NCBI GenBank assembly: GCA_004151065.3
Contig: NWUY0300010175.1
Span: 39,409-51,084, forward strand
Length of the DNA stretch: 11,676 bases
Source of the DNA: Larix sibirica
Taxonomy: Eukaryota; Streptophyta; Pinopsida; Pinales; Pinaceae
Direction: 5' to 3'
Shown here: piece by piece, positions 7,816 to 11,676 of the stretch
Numbering within the stretch: the stretch's first letter is position 1
Layout: each line of letters opens with the position of its first letter
The notes under the pieces: generated by a model
What the model saw: the letters and a program-made list of their open reading frames with translations, nothing else
Database searches by the model: none
Told to the model about the DNA's origin: nothing
Translations under genes and position numbers: made by a program

Positions 7816-7830
7816 TGTTAACATTGCATT

Positions 7831-8392
7831 CCGGCTAGAGAAAGCATACTACAGCTGTTGGCATAATATTCTGTGTGTAAAGGGCATGTGACCAAGATAG
7901 GGCATCTAAATTATTCTTCAAACAACGTGGACAATCTCTAATGCAAGAATAGAATTTCTAGTTGTGAAGCAAAAATTTCTAGTAGAGAAAGCAATGATCT
8001 ATTTATAAGGGAATTTTCACTTGGTGAAATTTACATGCAACCTGGGCATGAGGGTTCTATCAACAAATATGATATGTAGCGACATGTCATGCTAAATTCC
8101 CAAGTGTGTACAAGCTGAGGAATAGATATTTTGGAGTTGATTTTGTCTCAGATTAGCCATATAGCATTTCTAATCAGATTTGAAAGAACATCTAGTGGAT
8201 AAATTAGTGGGATCCCAAGTTTCGACATAACCATAAACAAAACAACCTGAGATACACAACCAACAAAGTACAAATTTACATCAGTTTGGCCAATCATATT
8301 ACAGTTGGATATGAAACAATAGTTAGTGGACTCCATTACTTATCTTAGCTTATTACAGATCCTGTGAGTACACATTGGAAATAATAGGGCAA
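7831..8392. other. Unassigned stretch between LINE remnant and PDS5 copy
   Basis: No domain could be read on either strand. A 62-codon minus-strand open frame (8148-8336) lies here without recognisable motifs. The left part may be decayed downstream endonuclease sequence of the L1-like element. The last 100 bp or so may be 5' UTR of the PDS5 transcript, since the PDS5 similarity begins at an ATG (8393), but no sequence feature proves this. Confidence 0.4.
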
Positions 8393-9070
8393 ATGGCAAA
8401 TTAGTTGGAGAAACGGGTGTTTGAAACAAGGAAGAAGCTAAAAAAACTCCCTCACTCCAAATTTACTATTGTGGAAATTATCGATCAAGTGGAAAGTAAT
8501 TTAATTAGGGTGGGTCAATCCCCTCCACATATGATGTTGGAAGTTATGCACCCATCAAGGGAAGCATTAATCACTCCAGATTTGTTGAGACACTGGGATG
8601 GATACGTGTCACTTATGGTGGCCACATGCATTAGTGAGATCACCAGAATCACAACACCAAATGATCCTTACAATGATGATGTGTTGAGGGACACCTTTTA
8701 GTTAATTGTTACCACTTTTGAGTCTGGATGATATAAATAGCCCCTCGTTTGGAAGGAGGGTAACCATTTTAGAAACGGTGGAAAATATTGATTCATGTCT
8801 TATGATGTTGGACCTTGAATGCGATGACTTGATCCTTGAAATATTTCACATTTTCTTCTATGTTGTCAGTGAATCTCATCTAGAAAATGTGTTAACTTCA
8901 ATGCAAACAATTATGACCCTTGTTTTGGATGAGAGTGACAATATTATAGAGCAGTTGCTAGTTGGTATGTTAGCCTCCTTGGGAAGAGGAAAGGAAGATG
9001 TGTCTCTAGCATCTCGTAGATGTTTTATGAATGTGATGGAGCAGTGTCCAAACATATTGATCCTTATGTG
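8393..9070 (+). pseudogene. PDS5: Intronless PDS5 N-terminal fragment (pseudogene)
   Basis: PDS5 is a HEAT-repeat protein that binds cohesin in the nucleus and regulates sister-chromatid cohesion. The copy starts at ATG 8393 (M-A-N, then TAG where CAG would give Q) and continues LEKRVFETRKKLKKLP. The family blocks follow in order: a QSPP site, ATCISEITRITTPNDPYNDD (about codons 80-100), FxLIVTTFE, RRVTILETVENIDSC, MLDLECDDLILEIFH, TIMTLVLDESDNI and EQC..PYV. It is unspliced-looking and continuous over ~226 codons, where plant PDS5 genes are expected to have introns, so it was probably copied from mRNA. Damage: TAG at codon 4 and at 8699-8701 (both CAG to TAG), a net +1 shift near 8723-8726 and a one-base loss near 9048. 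The full protein is over 1,000 residues, so most is missing. The 5' end is kept and the 3' end lost. Confidence 0.85.
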
Positions 9071-9722
9071 ATCCTACCATCTGATGACACTAGTGCATAT
9101 GAGGATGAAAACAAACTAGAGAATATGGTTGAGCATGATAAGCATTATGATTTATAGGAGCTTGTGGAGACATATGAACTGATGGGTATTGATTATGCAC
9201 ATGTTTGGAAGTATGGAGGTTATGAGTCACCTCTTGAGGAGGGGCCATTAATGGATCTGGATGTAGTTGCAGATGTGTTGATTGGACACATACTCCTGGG
9301 ACCATCTGGTAGTGACGTGGATGCATCCCTTGTCGTTTGATATGGATATATTATAGATGTGTGGGATCCTGGTTCAACTGAAACTAGTATAGTGAGTGCA
9401 CAGGAGGGTACAACAACACACACAAGATACAAGCATGAGGTAGAGCATACTTCGGGGATGGATTATCGTACGGGGTATCAACAAGATGAGGATAGGGATC
9501 ATGGTCAAGTGGATGTTACAGATGATGACTATGTGGTCAACTTGTGGGATGTATGGTCACAACAGGAAGCGACTCAGGACACATGGGATTAGATCACGAG
9601 GATTATTCCTGATTGGAAGTCCCACCTTTTGGTGAAATATTCCAATGATTGCTTCACCAGTGAGTTGAGGGGATGGGTGCATCCAGGATGACCAGTACAG
9701 AGGGCCTAGTGCACTTCTAGAG
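9050..9722 (+). pseudogene. Unrecognised acidic coding-like sequence fused to PDS5 copy
   Basis: In the frame reached after the one-base loss near 9048, the reading continues past the last PDS5 residues (DPYVI) as ILPSDDTSAYEDENKLENM and on to about 9592. Only two stops interrupt it: TAG 9155-9157 and TGA 9338-9340, each one C-to-T change from CAG or CGA. A further TAG at 9590-9592 also fits CAG. Beyond it, protein-like text (IIPDWKSHLLVKYSNDCFTS) runs on to about 9700. The content is rich in D, E, G, Y and H and includes VWDPGS, LWDVWS and DTWD. I know no match: it is not the next part of PDS5. It may be part of a mobile element that picked up the PDS5 piece, or a second captured gene. Confidence 0.45.
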
Positions 9723-9725
9723 TGG

Positions 9726-10544
9726 ATGAGATTTCTAGAGACTCTCATGATTGATTCCTTCTATTTTTGGGAGGCTTCGAGAGTAGATGATGGGAGATCT
9801 ACTTGGCGGAAGGATGGTTTTCCTGTTCCAAGGATCAGTTATATTGGTGGTACTATTCCTTGTGATAGTGCTTATGCACAACCTCCTTTTCAGGGGTTGA
9901 ATTGGAGAGAGATTAAGAGTTAGTGTCCTATTGAGTGGGCGATTCTTGAGAAGACATTTCTAGCCAGGGATATAGTACAGCAGGAGCCCTTAGATATTTG
10001 GGATGAAATATTTCCAAGTGGGCATTGGGATCCAGGCGGGTCTTATCAGCGTACAACATAGCTTGAAAAATTGTTGGAGCACACCATGGGGGGAGAGGAA
10101 AACATTGATGTGACTCGAGGTTGGGCATTGTATGGTGACAATGCTCTTCCATTGGTGTATTTGGTACAAAGGAAGAAGAAGAATAGTTGCACTATATTCA
10201 AATTCATATGGGATCTTGGTATTTTTGTAGGCATACAGGTGCATTTGGTAGTTGGTTTATTATACAATCATATATGGCAGATGGTTGATACTATGCAGGC
10301 CAACAATGGATACAGTAGGTACTCCGCAGTTCTCATATTGATTTGGGACCCAAAAATTATAGTGATTGGCAGTACAGTGGTATCAGGGGTTGATAGATAT
10401 GAGAGGACCAGTATTTACTTTTAGGAACAAGTTATTAAGAGCTTAGCAAAGCGATTCCCTGAGGGGTTGGTCAGGTTTACACCATGGTTGATTACTCTAC
10501 TTACAAGAGGCTTCCATGAGATCTCTTATAATGGTACCTCGTAG
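9726..10544 (+). pseudogene. Unrecognised coding-like sequence with repeated WD motif
   Basis: Frame 0 is nearly open for about 270 codons, with stops only at 9921-9923, 10059-10061, 10422-10424 and the final 10542-10544. It seems to continue the preceding unit after a frame change near 9722. A short hydrophobic/aromatic Trp-Asp motif recurs: DIWDE, HWDPGG, FIWDLG, LIWDPK, with another, MIWDPG, near 10590 in a different frame. No RT, integrase, protease or RNase H signature is visible. The minus strand here has more stops, so the plus strand is the likely sense strand. The identity is unknown. Confidence 0.38.
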
Positions 10545-10823
10545 TGAAGTGCTTTGAGAAGAGGTCTCTACATATCTCCTAGGATGATTTGGGACCCTGG
10601 GATTATCCCTGGATTCAGTTGGTTCAGTTTTATTGATTGTGGGGTTGCATTGGCATTGCTTAAGGACAAGCAATATTTGGCGAGGAAGGACTTGTAATGT
10701 CATGTTTCTTACAATCTTGGGAATTAAATTAATGGTTGATGTCACTTTGGATGAAAAGCATACTATTAGAGGTGATATTAAGTCATTAGTGAAAAAGGGG
10801 ATCACTTAAGTATTATAAAGTGA

Positions 10824-10860
10824 CATGCGTAATTAAAGAGGCATGCATGCGTAATTAAAA
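10824..10860. repeat. 15-bp direct repeat around an RY palindrome
   Basis: CATGCGTAATTAAA occurs at 10824-10837 and again at 10846-10859, 22 bp apart. Between and overlapping them is the perfect palindrome GCATGCATGC (10841-10850), which contains the RY core CATGCA bound by plant B3-domain factors. Paired sites upstream of a TATA-like box would suit a regulatory region. The regulatory role is inference. Confidence 0.5.
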
Positions 10861-10923
10861 GACGGAAAAAGGTGAATAAGTCATTTAATTAATTAATTAA
10901 TGGAGAATAAGTTTGAAAGGTGA

Positions 10924-10932
10924 ATATAAGAG
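10924..10932 (+). promoter_or_regulatory. TATA-like box
   Basis: TATAAGAGG lies about 230 bp after the supposed LTR start and downstream of the paired RY-type repeats. The position suits a U3 TATA box, but AT-rich DNA gives such matches often. Confidence 0.3.
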
Positions 10933-11076
10933 GAAAGCATACCATAAAAGCTCATTATTGATTATTATCTTATGAAATTGGATTCAGAGAACTCCTTGAG
11001 TTTCCTTCATAATTGAGGATGGAATCCCTTAACGAACATTGGGTTCAGTGGTGAAATATCCACCCTAGCGCCCAAT

Positions 11077-11373
11077 ATGTGGAGTAGATCATTCAAATCT
11101 ATTACGGTGTGCTTCATCATGAAAGAGGATCGATTAGTTAGGGAAGAGATCGAGATTCCTTATAGCTGGGTGAGATACCATTTTGAGAAGGAAGGGCGCA
11201 CTCATGTTGTTGAATTTACTCTCCAATTGTACCAAGATCTGGAGTTGAGGGAGAGCTCTATCATTTGTAACAAGGGTGCATATGCAGTTGGGTTAGACAG
11301 TCATTGGAGAGAGGGCACACTATTAATGTCCCTACTGCACATAAGGAGGGCGCAACCCAGCAATCAGAAGTAA
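11077..11373 (+). other. 98-codon open frame of unknown nature
   Basis: An uninterrupted ATG-to-stop frame encoding a charged protein (MWSRSFKSITVCFIMKEDRL at its start, and EIPYSWVRYHFEKEG in the middle). I recognise no domain, signal peptide or membrane segment. It starts just after the supposed LTR region. At this length and base composition a chance frame is possible, though it is the cleanest open frame in the right third of the window. It may be a short piece of gag-like or host coding sequence. Confidence 0.22.
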
Positions 11374-11676
11374 TTGTTTAATTCTATGTTTTAGGAGTAT
11401 GGTTTGCAAGGTGAAGTGAGGGTTCCTTCCAACAGTGGATACAACGAGCTGAGTACATAACGAGTGGGTAAAGAGACTATGTATTTCCTTTGACCTTCAC
11501 TTCTTACATCCATCCAAATTCTTGAAATCATGTGGGAGGAAAAGGTTACATCTACTTCTGAAGGTCAAATTGAAGGAAGAGAGTTGTTATATCTCTGTTG
11601 ATTGAAATTTGTGAAGTCGGGGAGGTAGTGTTCCAAGACATATCTAAGCTGAGTTTATGTTGACTCAAACCCAGTC
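11374..11676. other. No feature seen
   Basis: No frame, repeat or RNA motif stands out. No primer-binding site complementary to a plant tRNA 3' end was noticed, which would have helped to place an LTR end here. Confidence 0.5.

Larger units (their letters stand above)
6238..7830 (+). mobile_element. L1-like LINE, 5' part (ORF1 and endonuclease)
   Basis: The plus strand holds, in order, an N-terminal basic segment, a long coiled coil, an RRM-like domain, a C-terminal domain and the beginning of an AP-type endonuclease: the gene order of L1 elements. It is decayed, with several stops and at least one frame change, and is interrupted by another LINE's 3' end at 6574-6925. The endonuclease signal fades after about 7770-7830 and no reverse transcriptase follows, so the 3' part is lost or has decayed past recognition. 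The orientation is opposite to the RNase H-bearing LINEs at the left of the window, and the ORF1 type is different, so it belongs to another clade. Confidence 0.7.
10682..11070 (+). mobile_element. Possible 3' LTR start with polypurine tract
   Basis: A purine run GAGGAAGGA (10682-10690) is followed within two bases by TGTAATGTCATG (from 10693). Together with the preceding AAGGACAAGCAATATTTGG, this has the layout of the end of a plant LTR-retrotransposon body: an ..EDK-like coding end, polypurine tract, then TG of the LTR. Within the supposed LTR there is an RY-type GCATGCATGC palindrome, (TTAA)4 at 10885-10900 and a TATAAGAGG box at 10924-10932, placed as a U3 promoter would be. No second LTR, no CA terminus with primer-binding site and no pol genes are in the window, so the right end is arbitrary. 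Plausible but unproven. Confidence 0.3.

Noticed and set aside
8148-8336. Minus-strand frame considered as a copia-type RNase H remnant
   Set aside because: The expected D-W-A-G and K-S-T-S-G blocks and the ALSSTEAEY block are not present in any frame.
9090-10267. Several minus-strand open frames (histidine/proline-rich)
   Set aside because: They are mirror frames of the longer plus-strand coding-like text, contain more stops when joined, and show no domain.
1-11676. tRNA, rRNA or CRISPR array
   Set aside because: No B-box GGTTCGAATCC-type sequence with a cloverleaf, no rRNA core sequence and no regularly spaced repeats with unique spacers were seen on either strand.

Overview
The window looks like nuclear DNA of a seed plant, most likely a gymnosperm such as a conifer, and is made almost wholly of decayed transposable elements. 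The reasons are AT-rich DNA with no intact gene; two plant L1-type LINE tails that carry an RNase H domain; a broken, intronless copy of the start of a plant-type PDS5 gene; and nested, 5'-truncated retroelement debris. The species assignment is inference, since no ribosomal or organelle marker is present.

Layout. 1-1096 is non-coding and holds two short tandem duplications. 1097-2770 (minus strand) is the 3' part of a LINE: zinc-finger-like zf-RVT domain, then RNase H with its D-E-D residues still visible, then a 3' UTR and A tail, in one frame broken by only two stops. 2921-3897 (minus) is a second, more decayed LINE tail bounded by a perfect 12-bp target-site duplication. 3910-5170 is non-coding apart from a hammerhead-ribozyme-like core at 4520-4557. 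5171-5712 holds the remains of an unidentified coding sequence.

6238-7830 (plus) is an L1-like element with a coiled coil, RRM-like and C-terminal domains (ORF1p order), leading almost directly into an AP-type endonuclease. Its coiled coil is split by the 3' end of another LINE (6574-6925), and the two sides of this insert repeat about 150-165 bp of the host element. One undetermined base (N) sits exactly on the left junction.

8393-9070 is an intronless copy of the first ~226 codons of PDS5, a cohesin regulator, broken by two stops and two frameshifts. It runs straight into an unrecognised coding-like stretch (about 9050-10544) that repeats a Trp-Asp motif. A purine tract and TGTAATGT at 10682-10700 look like the end of an LTR-retrotransposon body and the start of a 3' LTR. 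This allows, but does not prove, that the PDS5 piece was carried inside an LTR element. 11077-11676 has one 98-codon open frame of unknown meaning.

No gene here appears able to make its full product. The most interesting items are the captured PDS5 fragment with its unknown fusion partner, the animal-like ORF1p architecture, the long duplication around the nested LINE, and the hammerhead-like motif.
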